Position numbers and translations under genes: made by a program. Positions 42,699 to 51,421 of a DNA stretch of 64,000 nucleotides are shown piece after piece (within the stretch, counting starts at the first letter, position 1; each line of letters starts with the position of its first letter). Under the pieces are notes generated by a model that was not told the DNA's origin, searched no databases, and saw nothing but the letters and a program-made list of their open reading frames with translations. The stretch covers positions 1 through 64,000 of the forward strand of contig PKTR01000001.1 of assembly GCA_002869065.1 (NCBI GenBank). The letters are read 5' to 3'. Origin of the DNA: Hyphomicrobiales bacterium. GTDB lineage: Bacteria > Pseudomonadota > Alphaproteobacteria > Rhizobiales > Rhodobiaceae.

Positions 42699-43958
42699 TC
42701 AGAGCGACGCGGCGACGTTACGGTGAAGCTTGATCGGCGCCGGCCGGGTCGGCTGCGGTTGCGAGCTCTTGCCCGAAGCCGCATGAGGCCGGTCGTCGAG
42801 CGCATCCATGCCGGCGCTCTGCGCAAAGCGGGTCAGCCTGTGTCCCGCATCCATCAGCTTGGGAGAGTCCTTGATGCGCTTTTTCGCCCGTACCTTGGCC
42901 GTCTCCACGGATGCCGCCAACCAGCCGCGCCCGGTCATCGCCTTGGCGCTATAGGTCAACTCCGTCTTGCGGTCGCAGATTTCGAGCTTGTAGCCCTCAT
43001 CGCCGAGCGAGAAGTCGAACACCTTGAGCCCCAGGCCGATCGCCTCAGCCATCATCCGGTGGACGAGGATGCGGCCGGGCGAGTAGCGGGAATATTCGTT
43101 GTTGGCATAGGCGGTCTGGTAGACGGTGAAGGCGTCGTTATCGACGAGCACGATACCGCCGGCGAGCAGCTCGCAATCCAGTTCGAGCGCATAGATGCGC
43201 AGAAGTTCCGGCGCTTCGCTCAGCAGACGTCCGAAGAACGGTTCGAGCGGCGCGCCGCGGAATGGATTGAACCGGCCCCGCGCCCGCACTTGGTCGATCT
43301 TCCATGCGACGAGCTTGTCGATCGCCGCACAGGCCTGGTCGAAATCTTCCAGCTGACGGAAGACGAGATCGCCGCACTGGCCGAGCTTGCGCTCCTTCTC
43401 GTTCATGCGCCGCCGTGTCTTGGAGCTGCGCAACTGGCCGTAGAAGGTTTCCCAGTCGTCGCCGAGACCGAGCGCATAGGCGTGCGTCGCCGCTTCCTCG
43501 CTTTCGAAGGTCGCGAACGGGTTTTCGCGCTCGCCGAGCGTCTCGGGCTGCTTTTCAAAATGCACATAGTCGACGGAGCCAACCGCTTCGGCCGCCGCGC
43601 CACGAATGCGGGCAATGTCGCCCGGTTCCAGCTTTGCATAGAGTTCGGGTGCGATCAGCGGGCCGCCATAATCCGACCAGTCGATGCCGAGCCAGGAGAG
43701 GGTGGAGGCGCCGAGCGTACGGCTCAAGGCGAGCGGCAACAGGACCTGCGGTTTGCCGCCGACCGTGCCAACGACGATGCGCGGTTCGACCGAAGCCGGA
43801 TCTTCCAGCATCTCGTATTCGGCCTTCAGCCACTCGTAGCGCTGGAAAACCGTTCTGACGGCTGTGCTCTGGAAGTCGCGCCAAAGGTCGGCGCAGCTTT
43901 CCAGGTCGTCATGGACGGTCCAGACGAGATCGAGAGTGTTGCGGCTCTCAGTGCGCAT
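42699..43958 (-). CDS. GNAT-family (CelD/BcsL-type) acetyltransferase
   Basis: A 419-residue protein of the FemAB-like GNAT group often named CelD/BcsL. The N-terminal half has AVRTVFQRYEWLKAEYE and VLLPLALSR. The central GNAT_6 domain (about 170-320) has RRRMNEKERKLG, LLRIYALELDCELLAGGIVL and SPGRILVHRMMAEAI, followed by FDFSLGDEGYKLEICD. Such enzymes are tied to exopolysaccharide or cell-surface modification, but no polysaccharide genes are nearby. A Pro- and Arg-rich tail of about 50 residues ends the protein. Confidence 0.85.
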   Translation of the reverse strand: MRTESRNTLDLVWTVHDDLESCADLWRDFQSTAVRTVFQRYEWLKAEYEMLEDPASVEPRIVVGTVGGKPQVLLPLALSRTLGASTLSWLGIDWSDYGGPLIAPELYAKLEPGDIARIRGAAAEAVGSVDYVHFEKQPETLGERENPFATFESEEAATHAYALGLGDDWETFYGQLRSSKTRRRMNEKERKLGQCGDLVFRQLEDFDQACAAIDKLVAWKIDQVRARGRFNPFRGAPLEPFFGRLLSEAPELLRIYALELDCELLAGGIVLVDNDAFTVYQTAYANNEYSRYSPGRILVHRMMAEAIGLGLKVFDFSLGDEGYKLEICDRKTELTYSAKAMTGRGWLAASVETAKVRAKKRIKDSPKLMDAGHRLTRFAQSAGMDALDDRPHAASGKSSQPQPTRPAPIKLHRNVAASL

Positions 43959-44207
43959 CGTTTATCCGCTCCGGCATGGCAGAAAAGGTGGCCGGATCGC
44001 TCCGGCAATTCGACCCCCAGTAAAGCAGAGCGGCGTTACGGTGGCCTTTATGCTCACGCTTTTCGGGGCTTAGCTCGATTTATCGTAAAGTTTTCGTTGA
44101 ATGGCCGGGCCCGATAGCGGGTGCTTTCGAACGAAAACCATTTGCCGGATCGGTCCAACAGCGACTAGCTTTACGCGCTGGTCATGTAAAGGCAGAGGAA
44201 TTCGCAA

Positions 44208-45269
44208 GTGGGCATCAATCCCGTCCTGGTCGACGTCATTCGCGGGGAAACCGTCGAAAGCCGCCATCGCGGTGCTATCGCCTTTGCCGGGCATGGCCTG
44301 AAGGAAGGTGCGGCGCTCGGCGATGTCGACAGGCCGGTTTTCCCCCGCTCGGCGATCAAGGCACTGCAGGCGCTTGCGCTTGTCGAGACCGGCGCGGCCG
44401 ACGCCGCCGCCGTGACCGATGCCGAACTGGCGCTCGCCTGCGCTTCGCACAATGGCGAAGAAGCCCATGTGGCCGGTGCCCGCGCCATGCTGGAAAAGGC
44501 GGGTCTCGGTGAAACCGCGCTCGAATGCGGTTCGCACTGGCCGCGTCTCGATGCCGACATCGCCCGCCTGCACAAGGCCGGCGAGGAACCGACCGCGATC
44601 CACAACAACTGTTCGGGAAAGCACGCCGGATTTCTGGTGCTCGCAAATCATCTCGGCATCGACCCGAAGGGCTACGTCAACGCCGACCATCCGCTGCAGC
44701 AGAAGATCCGCGGCATTCTCGAGGAGATGATGGGGGCGGCACACGCGGTCGATGCCTGCGGGATCGATGGCTGCTCAATCCCCACCTACGCGGTGCCGCT
44801 GACGGTAATCGCCAAGGGCTTCGCTCACATCGCCGACCCGGAGGGCCTTGCGCTGGAACGGGCCGACGCCTGTCGTCGTCTCTACACGGCCTGTGTCAGC
44901 CATCCGCACATGGTGGCTGGTACCAAGCGTTTCTGCACCGACGTAATGGAGCTGTTCAAGGGCAGGGTCTTCGTTAAGGTCGGTGCCGAAGGGGTCTATA
45001 CCGCGGCAATCCCCGAACTGAGCCTTGGCGTCGCGTTGAAATGCGACGATGGCGCCATTCGCGGTGCGGAAGTGATGATGGCCGCCGTGATCAATGCGCT
45101 GGTGCCGATGTCGCGCGAGGAGCGCGATGCGTTCGGCGCGTTCCTGCAGCCGAAACTGACCAACTGGAACGGCATCGAGGTCGGCTCGCTGCGTCCGAGC
45201 GAGGATTTCGCCCGCCTGCTGCGCGCGGTGCTCATCACCAATGGCTGGGAAGGCGACATCGTCACCTGA
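44208..45269 (+). CDS. Rhizobium etli-type L-asparaginase (class 3)
   Basis: A 353-residue member of the asparaginase II family that hydrolyses asparagine to aspartate and ammonia. It is unrelated to E. coli AnsA/AnsB. The active-site residues I recall for R. etli ReAV fall at the same numbers here: Ser48 and Lys51 (RSAIK), Ser80 (ASHNGE), Cys135 and Lys138 (CSGK), and Cys189 in the zinc-binding region (DGCSIP). The start is a GTG with GAGG ten bases upstream. It is divergent from the acetyltransferase gene, with about 250 bases between that hold no gene. Confidence 0.93.
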   Translation: MGINPVLVDVIRGETVESRHRGAIAFAGHGLKEGAALGDVDRPVFPRSAIKALQALALVETGAADAAAVTDAELALACASHNGEEAHVAGARAMLEKAGLGETALECGSHWPRLDADIARLHKAGEEPTAIHNNCSGKHAGFLVLANHLGIDPKGYVNADHPLQQKIRGILEEMMGAAHAVDACGIDGCSIPTYAVPLTVIAKGFAHIADPEGLALERADACRRLYTACVSHPHMVAGTKRFCTDVMELFKGRVFVKVGAEGVYTAAIPELSLGVALKCDDGAIRGAEVMMAAVINALVPMSREERDAFGAFLQPKLTNWNGIEVGSLRPSEDFARLLRAVLITNGWEGDIVT

Positions 45270-45298
45270 TCGCGCCGCGACCTGTATCAAAGACCGCT

Positions 45299-46666
45299 CT
45301 ACAGCGCGCTGTTTCCCGTCAGCGTCAGATGCGGGAAGACGGATGCGTCGCCGTCCGCCAGATCGTCGCTCGCGCGCTCGGCCCAGCGGAAACCGACAAT
45401 CGCGCCATCCCGACTCTCGGTGATCACATTGTTGGAGATCACCGTCTTGCCCGCGCCTTCGACCACCGAGACCGCGATGCCGACGCCGCAGGCGCGGATC
45501 ACATTGCCGGTCGCGGCCACATTGCGCAGATAGGGCCCCCAGCCGATGCCGATGCCATAGGTCGGCGCGCCTTCGATCGTGTTGCCGGTGACAACCGTAT
45601 CTGCCTCGACCGCGATCCCCCAGCCGAAACCCGGCGGGTTGGATTCGTATGGGCCGGTGGTGACGAGATTACGCACGATATTGCCTGAGCACACCGCAAG
45701 CCGGCCGCCCTCGCGGAAATTGGCAATCGAGATACCCTTCGCCGCTCCGTCGACCAGATTGTTGGCGATCACCGCACCCTGGAAAGCGAATTCGGAATAG
45801 ACCGCGGTCTCGCCCGAGCGCAGGCAGGTGTTACCGACCATCTGCACGTTCGAGCCGCCATTGGCGCGGATCGCCGAGAACGAGCAGTCGGCAATGTGGT
45901 TGTTAGCGATCATCACGTCGTGGGCGCGGAAGACGTTGATCCCGTTGCCATTCTGGCCCGTGCCGCCATCGCGCGCCGAAATCGAGCGGATGCGGTTGCC
46001 GAGGATCTGCGTGCCGTCGGAACCCTCGCTCCAGCGGTGCACGAGGATGCCGCCATTGCCACAGTTCTCGACGATGTTGTTGCGGATCGCGAGGTCGGTG
46101 GCTTCCATCGAGCGCAGCGCCGCGTCGCCGGCGCCGGCCAGCGTGCTGCGTTCGACCCGGCCGCCGCAGCGGTCGAGCGCCAGCCCGTTCTTGCTGCTGC
46201 CGAGGATCTCGCATTCGTCGACGATGACGGTCTTGACCTCGGCAAGATGGATGAGGCCGGGCGCGTAATCGGCGAGATGCCGGTTGGCACCGTCGATGAT
46301 CAGGCCGGACAGCGTGATGCGTTCGGCCTTTTCCGCGATCATGCAATGGCCGCCGCCACGATATTCGATGCGCGTCTCGCCGGCGATACCGACGATCTGG
46401 CAGCGGTCGGGCAGCGCCAGATTGCTGACAAGATAGCGGCCCGGCGGCAGGAACAGCGGACGGCCTTCGATGGTTGCCTTGTCGATCGCCTTCTGCAGGA
46501 CGTCGCTCTGGTCGTCGCCGGCACCCGGCCGCGCGCCGAGCTTCGTCGCGTCGATCGAGCCGCGCAGATCGGCAACCTTGAACGGCCGGTTCGCGGCAAG
46601 AGCCGGACCGGTGCTGGCAGCAAGCGCTGCGGAAGCCATGAGAAAATCGCGCCGGGTGACGATGAT
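45299..46666 (-). CDS. Tat-exported beta-helix repeat protein, probable AUC start
   Basis: This belongs to the uncharacterised twin-arginine repeat family (TIGR03808-like). The right-handed beta-helix part is made of repeats such as NNIVENCGNGG and NNHIADCSFSA and resembles pectate-lyase or carbohydrate-active folds. The first ATG (46639) falls inside the signal peptide. The in-frame codons before it read IIVTRRDFL, a full twin-arginine motif (TRRDFL), and the frame stays open to a TGA at 46685-46687. No ATG, GTG, TTG or CTG lies in that stretch. An AGGAG stands six bases before the first ATC, so I place the start there. Cleavage is expected near ALAA. Function is unknown. Confidence 0.75.
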   Translation of the reverse strand: MIVTRRDFLMASAALAASTGPALAANRPFKVADLRGSIDATKLGARPGAGDDQSDVLQKAIDKATIEGRPLFLPPGRYLVSNLALPDRCQIVGIAGETRIEYRGGGHCMIAEKAERITLSGLIIDGANRHLADYAPGLIHLAEVKTVIVDECEILGSSKNGLALDRCGGRVERSTLAGAGDAALRSMEATDLAIRNNIVENCGNGGILVHRWSEGSDGTQILGNRIRSISARDGGTGQNGNGINVFRAHDVMIANNHIADCSFSAIRANGGSNVQMVGNTCLRSGETAVYSEFAFQGAVIANNLVDGAAKGISIANFREGGRLAVCSGNIVRNLVTTGPYESNPPGFGWGIAVEADTVVTGNTIEGAPTYGIGIGWGPYLRNVAATGNVIRACGVGIAVSVVEGAGKTVISNNVITESRDGAIVGFRWAERASDDLADGDASVFPHLTLTGNSAL

Positions 46667-46672
46667 GGAACA

Positions 46673-46696
46673 CTCCTGCTGTTGTCACAGCAGGAG
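46673..46696 (-). promoter_or_regulatory. Hairpin that holds the Shine-Dalgarno of the Tat protein gene
   Basis: On the minus strand a perfect 10-bp stem (CTCCTGCTGT with ACAGCAGGAG) closes a GACA loop. The 3' arm contains the AGGAG ribosome site used for the AUC start, so the folded RNA would hide it. Confidence 0.65.
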
Positions 46697-46761
46697 AGCA
46701 AGAGGCGTGCCGCCCAGAATTGTGCCGTTTCGGGACGTTGTCGGGCGAAGGAGCGGCCGCC

Positions 46762-47766
46762 TCAGTCGAGGCCGATCAGCTTGGCGATCTTTTCCACCGC
46801 AAACGAGGCGCTGAGCTGTCCGGAGCGGACATCGCCCTCGATCGTCGGCAGTTGGCCGGCAAGCGACGGGTTTTCCTTCAGCGAGGTCATTAGCCGGTCC
46901 GTCAGCATCGCCCACATCCAGTTGACCTGCTGGCGCCGCCGCTTTTCTTCGTATTCGCCGGATGCCGTGAGCGCTTCACGGTGGTTCAGGATCTCCTGCC
47001 ACAGCCGGTCGAGCCCCTCATTGGCGCGGCCGGAAATGGTTATCACCGGCGGCGACCAGGTCAGGCTGCGCGGCGCGAGGATGTTGAGCGCGCCGCGGTA
47101 TTCCGAGGCCGCGGCCTGCGCGCGGGTAAGCCCGTCGCCATCGGCCTTGTTGACCGCAATCATGTCCGCGATCTCGAGCACGCCCTTCTTGATGCCCTGC
47201 AATTCGTCGCCGGCGCCCGGCAGCATCAGAACGAGGAAGAAGTCGACCATCTCCGCGACCGTCGTTTCCGACTGGCCGATGCCGACCGTCTCGACGAGGA
47301 TGACGTCGAAGCCGGCGGCTTCGCACAGGAGCATCGTCTCGCGGGTCTTCGCCGCGACGCCGCCGAGCGTGCCGGCCGACGGGGAGGGACGAATGAAGGC
47401 GTTGGGGTCGGTGGCAAGCTGGGCCATCCGCGTCTTGTCGCCGAGGATCGAGCCGCCGGTCACCGTCGACGACGGATCGACCGCGAGCACCGCGACCTTG
47501 TGGCCGGCAGCGGTCAGATTGGCGCCGAGCATGTCGATGGTGGTCGATTTGCCGACGCCCGGCACGCCGGTAATGCCGATACGGTGGGCATGCCCCGTTT
47601 CCGGTAGGAGAAGCTGCAGCAGCTCGCGCGCCTTGGCGCGGTGGTCGGGCTTCTTCGATTCAACCAGCGTGATGGCGCGGGCCAGCGTGGCGCGGTCGCC
47701 GCTGCGGATCTTTTCCGCCATTTCGCTGATAGTTGGCTGCTGGGGTCGGCGTGTCTCGGTCGTCAT
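46762..47766 (-). CDS. meaB: Methylmalonyl-CoA mutase-associated GTPase
   Basis: MeaB is a G3E-family GTPase chaperone that guards and reloads adenosylcobalamin in methylmalonyl-CoA mutase. The P-loop GVPGVGKS is at residues 67-74, followed by DPSSTVTGGSILGDKTRM, ETVGIGQSE and NKAD, all typical. The ATG chosen follows GAGGG; the longer frame adds a weak N-terminus. The target enzyme MutA/MutB is encoded about 4-8 kb away on the same strand. Confidence 0.95.
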   Translation of the reverse strand: MTTETRRPQQPTISEMAEKIRSGDRATLARAITLVESKKPDHRAKARELLQLLLPETGHAHRIGITGVPGVGKSTTIDMLGANLTAAGHKVAVLAVDPSSTVTGGSILGDKTRMAQLATDPNAFIRPSPSAGTLGGVAAKTRETMLLCEAAGFDVILVETVGIGQSETTVAEMVDFFLVLMLPGAGDELQGIKKGVLEIADMIAVNKADGDGLTRAQAAASEYRGALNILAPRSLTWSPPVITISGRANEGLDRLWQEILNHREALTASGEYEEKRRRQQVNWMWAMLTDRLMTSLKENPSLAGQLPTIEGDVRSGQLSASFAVEKIAKLIGLD

Positions 47767-47865
47767 GTTCCCTCGCATAGCCCAACGCGCCGGGAAATTC
47801 ATCCGCGACCAATGGTCAAAATGCCGGAAATGCCGGTTTTGCGCTTAGCCCGCGGTCAGCATCGC

Positions 47866-48510
47866 TCAGCGCGGCTTCCAGACCATGCGCTGCAGTGTAG
47901 CGTCGCCGATCATCTTTTCGCTCGGCATCTGCGTGAACGGTCCGCGATAGCCGGGAAGGGCGAACACGAGCTGAACGTTCGAGGCCTTGCGCGACGGGCA
48001 CACCGCCATGCCGCGCCACAGATTGCGGCCGACCCGGCAATCGGAGCGTTTCATGCCGGCGCGCCGGAAGGTCATGCCGACCTGCTCGCCCGCCGGTCCG
48101 CCGACGATGCCGCTGACTGCGTGCACCTCGCGGGCGCGGCCGTCGGAGCCCTTGAAGAGCTGCAGCACCTGCTGCCCATCCTTCAGCACCGCAAGCGTCG
48201 GATAGACCTTGTCTTCAAGTGCCGTTTCCGCCGTCACGGTCTCATAGCCAGGCATGCGGCTTTTCACTTCCGCCGACGAATAGGCCGGCGTCGACCCGAG
48301 CGGCCCGGCGGCTTCGGCGCTCATCACGAACGCGATTTCCGGCAGCGGCAATTCGTAGTCGGCGCCGGTGTAGGGCGAATCGGGCGAGAACGGATTGCCG
48401 GAGATGGTGTTGTCGATACCGGAGAATTTGTCACCCGTGCCGCTGCTGCAAGCCGTTGCAGCAGAAAGCAGAAAGGCTATGGCAAATCCGCGGGCAGTCT
48501 TGATGCGCAT
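47866..48510 (-). CDS. DUF1131 (YfeY-like) lipoprotein
   Basis: A 214-residue protein with a signal peptide ending in SAATAC, a weak lipobox with Cys21 as the lipidated residue. The C-terminal half aligns by eye with E. coli YfeY, an RpoE-linked lipoprotein: a segment near VSGIVGGPAGEQVGMTF, two cysteines that could pair, and the ending with YRGPFTQMPSEKMIGDATL and VWKPR. Function is unknown; an envelope role is inferred. It lies about 100 bases upstream of meaB on the same strand. Confidence 0.8.
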   Translation of the reverse strand: MRIKTARGFAIAFLLSAATACSSGTGDKFSGIDNTISGNPFSPDSPYTGADYELPLPEIAFVMSAEAAGPLGSTPAYSSAEVKSRMPGYETVTAETALEDKVYPTLAVLKDGQQVLQLFKGSDGRAREVHAVSGIVGGPAGEQVGMTFRRAGMKRSDCRVGRNLWRGMAVCPSRKASNVQLVFALPGYRGPFTQMPSEKMIGDATLQRMVWKPR

Positions 48511-48588
48511 GTTTGGCCACCGTTGGTGTTGGCTCTGTTGGTTGGCTTTCGGATAGTCGACTTTACCGCTGGCGGCAAGGTTGCCGGC

Positions 48589-48909
48589 TCAATCGACGAT
48601 GACGGCGGTTCCCGACGCCGACACCATCAGCATCGAACCGTTGGCGCCGATGGTCTCGTAGTCGATGTCGATGCCGATGACCGCGTTGGCGCCAAGCGCC
48701 TGCGCCTTGGCACACATCTCGTCGATCGCGATCTCGCGCGCCCGAGACAGCTCCTTCTCGTAGGCCGCCGAACGGCCGCCGACGATATCGCGGATGCTGG
48801 CGAAGAAATCCTTGAAGATGTTCGCGCCGAGAATGGCTTCGCCCATGACGAGGCCACGATAGTCGCGCACCGGGTGTCCTTCGAGCGTATTGGTCGTGGT
48901 CGTAAGAAT
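48589..48909 (-). CDS. ybjQ: YbjQ-family (UPF0145) protein, probable AUU start
   Basis: The YbjQ fold is plain from [36 protein letters not shown] and [20 protein letters not shown]. Family members are 103-107 residues and begin with a strand like MxxTTTxTLEG. Here the matching codons (ATT CTT ACG ACC ACG ACC AAT ACG CTC GAA GGA) lie upstream of the first GTG (48870) but have no ATG/GTG/TTG before them. GGAG stands seven bases before the ATT, so initiation at AUU gives the expected 106 residues. Starting at the GTG would lose the first beta-strand. The family forms homopentamers of unknown function. Confidence 0.8.
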   Translation of the reverse strand: MLTTTTNTLEGHPVRDYRGLVMGEAILGANIFKDFFASIRDIVGGRSAAYEKELSRAREIAIDEMCAKAQALGANAVIGIDIDYETIGANGSMLMVSASGTAVIVD

Positions 48910-49113
48910 GGCTTCTCTCCGTAAAGGCTGGTGGGGGGAGTGATCCTTGAATGGATGACTGCGTCAGCGGCCAAAGCGCCAGCATCTTGGTGAATGTAGT
49001 GGAACCAGGATCGTGTCAATTTTACGAAAACGCGAGAGGTTTCCTTAGCTGGGTGGTGAAATGTCTTGGGTATTGTTCTCGTGAGAGAAACTCTGTCACA
49101 AGAGGACAATGCC

Positions 49114-49548
49114 ATGGTTGATCAGGTCGCCGGCTCCGCCGGACAAACCAACGTTCGCCCGCCGGGTGTAGAGGCCGACAAGGCGGCGCTCGAGCGGCGT
49201 CAGGCTGCGCAGGAACAGGCCGAGAAAGGTCCGGAACCGCAAACGGCCGAGGTCGGATCGCCGGCTGCGATCGTCCAGAACGCCAGCAGCGTTGCGAACC
49301 GACCCGAAGCAGCTGGCGATGCTGACCCGGTGACACGTCTCGTCAGCACCATCGCCAAGGGGGCCGAGGAACTCGGTATCGACCCCGCTGTGCTGATCGG
49401 AACGCTCGCCAGCGAGTCGATCGACACCGGCCGCGCGTTGCTCACCGCAATCGAGGAAGGCAACGGGGAAGGGGCGACAAAGATCCTCAATTCGGCGTCC
49501 CCGCGTCCGACCCGCGAATATGGCAATCTGATTGATATGCGGGTCTGA
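49114..49548 (+). CDS. Small hypothetical protein
   Basis: A 144-residue protein without a family I recognise. The ATG used follows AGAGGA at about eight bases; an earlier in-frame ATG at 49066 lacks a ribosome site. The first half is rich in Ala, Gln, Glu and Pro and probably disordered. The second half (about 75-125, DPVTRLVSTIAKGAEELGID and so on) looks like an amphipathic helical segment. There is no signal peptide or membrane helix. It ends 27 bases before a strong bidirectional terminator. Codon use is like the neighbours, so I take it as a real gene. Confidence 0.6.
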   Translation: MVDQVAGSAGQTNVRPPGVEADKAALERRQAAQEQAEKGPEPQTAEVGSPAAIVQNASSVANRPEAAGDADPVTRLVSTIAKGAEELGIDPAVLIGTLASESIDTGRALLTAIEEGNGEGATKILNSASPRPTREYGNLIDMRV

Positions 49549-49575
49549 TCCCGGTTCCGCGTTATTGCGAGAGAC

Positions 49576-49610
49576 AAAAAAGGGCGGCTCCCGGAGCCGC
49601 CCTTTTGTTT
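49576..49610. terminator. Bidirectional terminator
   Basis: A perfect 13-bp stem (49578-49590 with 49594-49606) closes a 3-base loop. It has an A tract before and a T tract after, so it works for the small gene on the plus strand and the chemoreceptor gene on the minus strand. Confidence 0.92.
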
Positions 49611-49634
49611 GTTCTCGATCTCTTGCCGCTGCGG

Positions 49635-51128
49635 TCAGGCGCGGTAGGCGAGGCGCACGCCGCCCCAATGGCGCCCATTGACGAGGATCGGTGCGGAAAC
49701 GTCCTTCATCAGCGCGAAGGTGCCGCCGCCCATATCGCGGCGATAGGTCTGCAGCAGGAAGCGCTTGGTATTCTGCCCGGCGGCGAGCCCGACGCGGTCG
49801 TCGAAGATGCGCCGGTTACGGCAATTGCCGGCATTCCAGACCGGGTCGCTCGACTGCGGCTTGGAGAATTTCAGATTGTGGGTCGGCAGATAGCCCTTGG
49901 TGTCGACGCAGGCGCAGAACACGATACGCTCGTCGGACGCCGCGACCGCTTCCTGATACTCCGGCAGCAGACGGTCAGTCAGTTCGGTATACTTCGCCAT
50001 CACCTGCTCGGGGTTGCTGCCCGGGATCGGCGTGTAGGTGGTGTCGAACAGGTCGGCCATCGTGATGTCACCGCGTGCGACGGCTTCGGTGAACACCGCG
50101 CTGACCTTTTCGGCGGTTTCGACAACCTTTTCGATCAAATTGGTGTCTTCGGTGACGATGCCACTGGTCGCGACCGTGCCGACCATCTCGTCGGTGCTCG
50201 AAACCGCGTCCATCATCGTGTCGCGGCAGCCGATCAGATCGTCGACCGTCTCGCCGATGCCGTTCTGAACGCTCGAAAGATGTTCCGCGAAGGTGCTGAG
50301 ATGTTGGTCGTTTTCCTGCACCCGCCCGTCGATGACGGTGCTCGAATCCTGGATGCGGCGGATCGCGTCGGTCAGAAGCGAGATCGCCTCGCCGAGCGAG
50401 GTCGCGCTATCGCGCACATCGCCGGTGTGGCCGACGGCTTCGGTGCCGAGATGCACCAGCTTGTCGGCTTCGGAGTCGAGGTCCGACAGGGTGCGGCCGA
50501 TCTTTTCCGTCGCGTCGCTGGTTTCCTTGGCGAGCATCTTCACTTCGCTCGCCACCACGGCAAAGCCCTTGCCGCTTTCGCCGGCGCGCGCCGCTTCGAT
50601 GGTCGCGTTGAGGGCGAGGAGATTGGTCTGGCGGGCGATGGAATCGATCGAACCGGCGACTTCGCGCACACTGTTGAGCGCGGTCTGCAACTCCTGAAGC
50701 TGTTCGCTGATCTCGGACACGGCCGAAATCAGCCCGCCGATATGGCCGACCGCGTCGTCGAGCGTACGTTGGGATTCGTTGACCGCTTCGCCGGCGGCTT
50801 CCGTGACCGTGATGGTTTCTTCCGCCGATTCCGCGATCGCCCGGTTGGCGTGGTGGATTGCGTCGACGGACTGGACAAGTTCGCCGAAGGTCTGTGCAAA
50901 CGCCAGCGAGCGTCCGGCGCTCTGCTCGACCTTGCCGGACGTTTCCGCGATGACGTTGCCGAGGGTCCCAAGGTTGCCGGCCAGCGACTGAAGGACATCG
51001 CCACCGGCGACGGCACTGGCGGTCTCGGTTTCGGGGCTTTCGCCGTGGTCGCCTTCCTTTGCGTCAGGCGTGGGAGCCACAAGATGGTCCCGCACCGGCG
51101 CGGAAGCTTTTCTCAGGCGCATCAGCAT
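49635..51128 (-). CDS. Soluble methyl-accepting chemotaxis protein with C-terminal sensor
   Basis: A 497-residue chemoreceptor without membrane helices. The coiled-coil signalling part (about residues 40-330) has the conserved hairpin tip around [20 protein letters not shown] and [14 protein letters not shown]. The sensor lies after it (about 365-497): [35 protein letters not shown] and [11 protein letters not shown], a pattern I know from Cache-like receptor regions. It is therefore inverted relative to classic receptors and probably senses an internal signal such as redox state; three cysteines (CAC and GNC) lie in the sensor. No che genes are nearby. The ribosome site is weak. Confidence 0.88.
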   Translation of the reverse strand: MLMRLRKASAPVRDHLVAPTPDAKEGDHGESPETETASAVAGGDVLQSLAGNLGTLGNVIAETSGKVEQSAGRSLAFAQTFGELVQSVDAIHHANRAIAESAEETITVTEAAGEAVNESQRTLDDAVGHIGGLISAVSEISEQLQELQTALNSVREVAGSIDSIARQTNLLALNATIEAARAGESGKGFAVVASEVKMLAKETSDATEKIGRTLSDLDSEADKLVHLGTEAVGHTGDVRDSATSLGEAISLLTDAIRRIQDSSTVIDGRVQENDQHLSTFAEHLSSVQNGIGETVDDLIGCRDTMMDAVSSTDEMVGTVATSGIVTEDTNLIEKVVETAEKVSAVFTEAVARGDITMADLFDTTYTPIPGSNPEQVMAKYTELTDRLLPEYQEAVAASDERIVFCACVDTKGYLPTHNLKFSKPQSSDPVWNAGNCRNRRIFDDRVGLAAGQNTKRFLLQTYRRDMGGGTFALMKDVSAPILVNGRHWGGVRLAYRA

Positions 51129-51366
51129 ATTCCAAAAGCCCTGTTCTGTTCGGGAGTTTTTGTTTGTTCCCTAAAGCTGTACCAGAGTCCTTAAGAAACC
51201 GTTTTGCGTAATGTAGAAGTTCCGCCATTTAGAGAATTCGAATAGAAACGGCCGAGGTAAAACTATTCAGATTCCGTAAGGTCGCAAAAGGCGCCGAGTG
51301 TCCCGCAAATAACGCCGGGCTTGAAGGCGCGCAGGAGGGGCCTTGCGGGCACGGCTGGCCGGATAC

Positions 51367-51394
51367 GAAAACGGCCCCGCCGAAGCCGGGGCCG
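51367..51394 (-). terminator. Terminator of the mutAB operon
   Basis: An 8-bp GC stem (51372-51379 with 51387-51394) is followed by TTTT on the minus strand, 28 bases after the mutB stop. Confidence 0.7.
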
Positions 51395-51421
51395 CTGATG
51401 CTCAAAACGGTGCGCGAAAGC

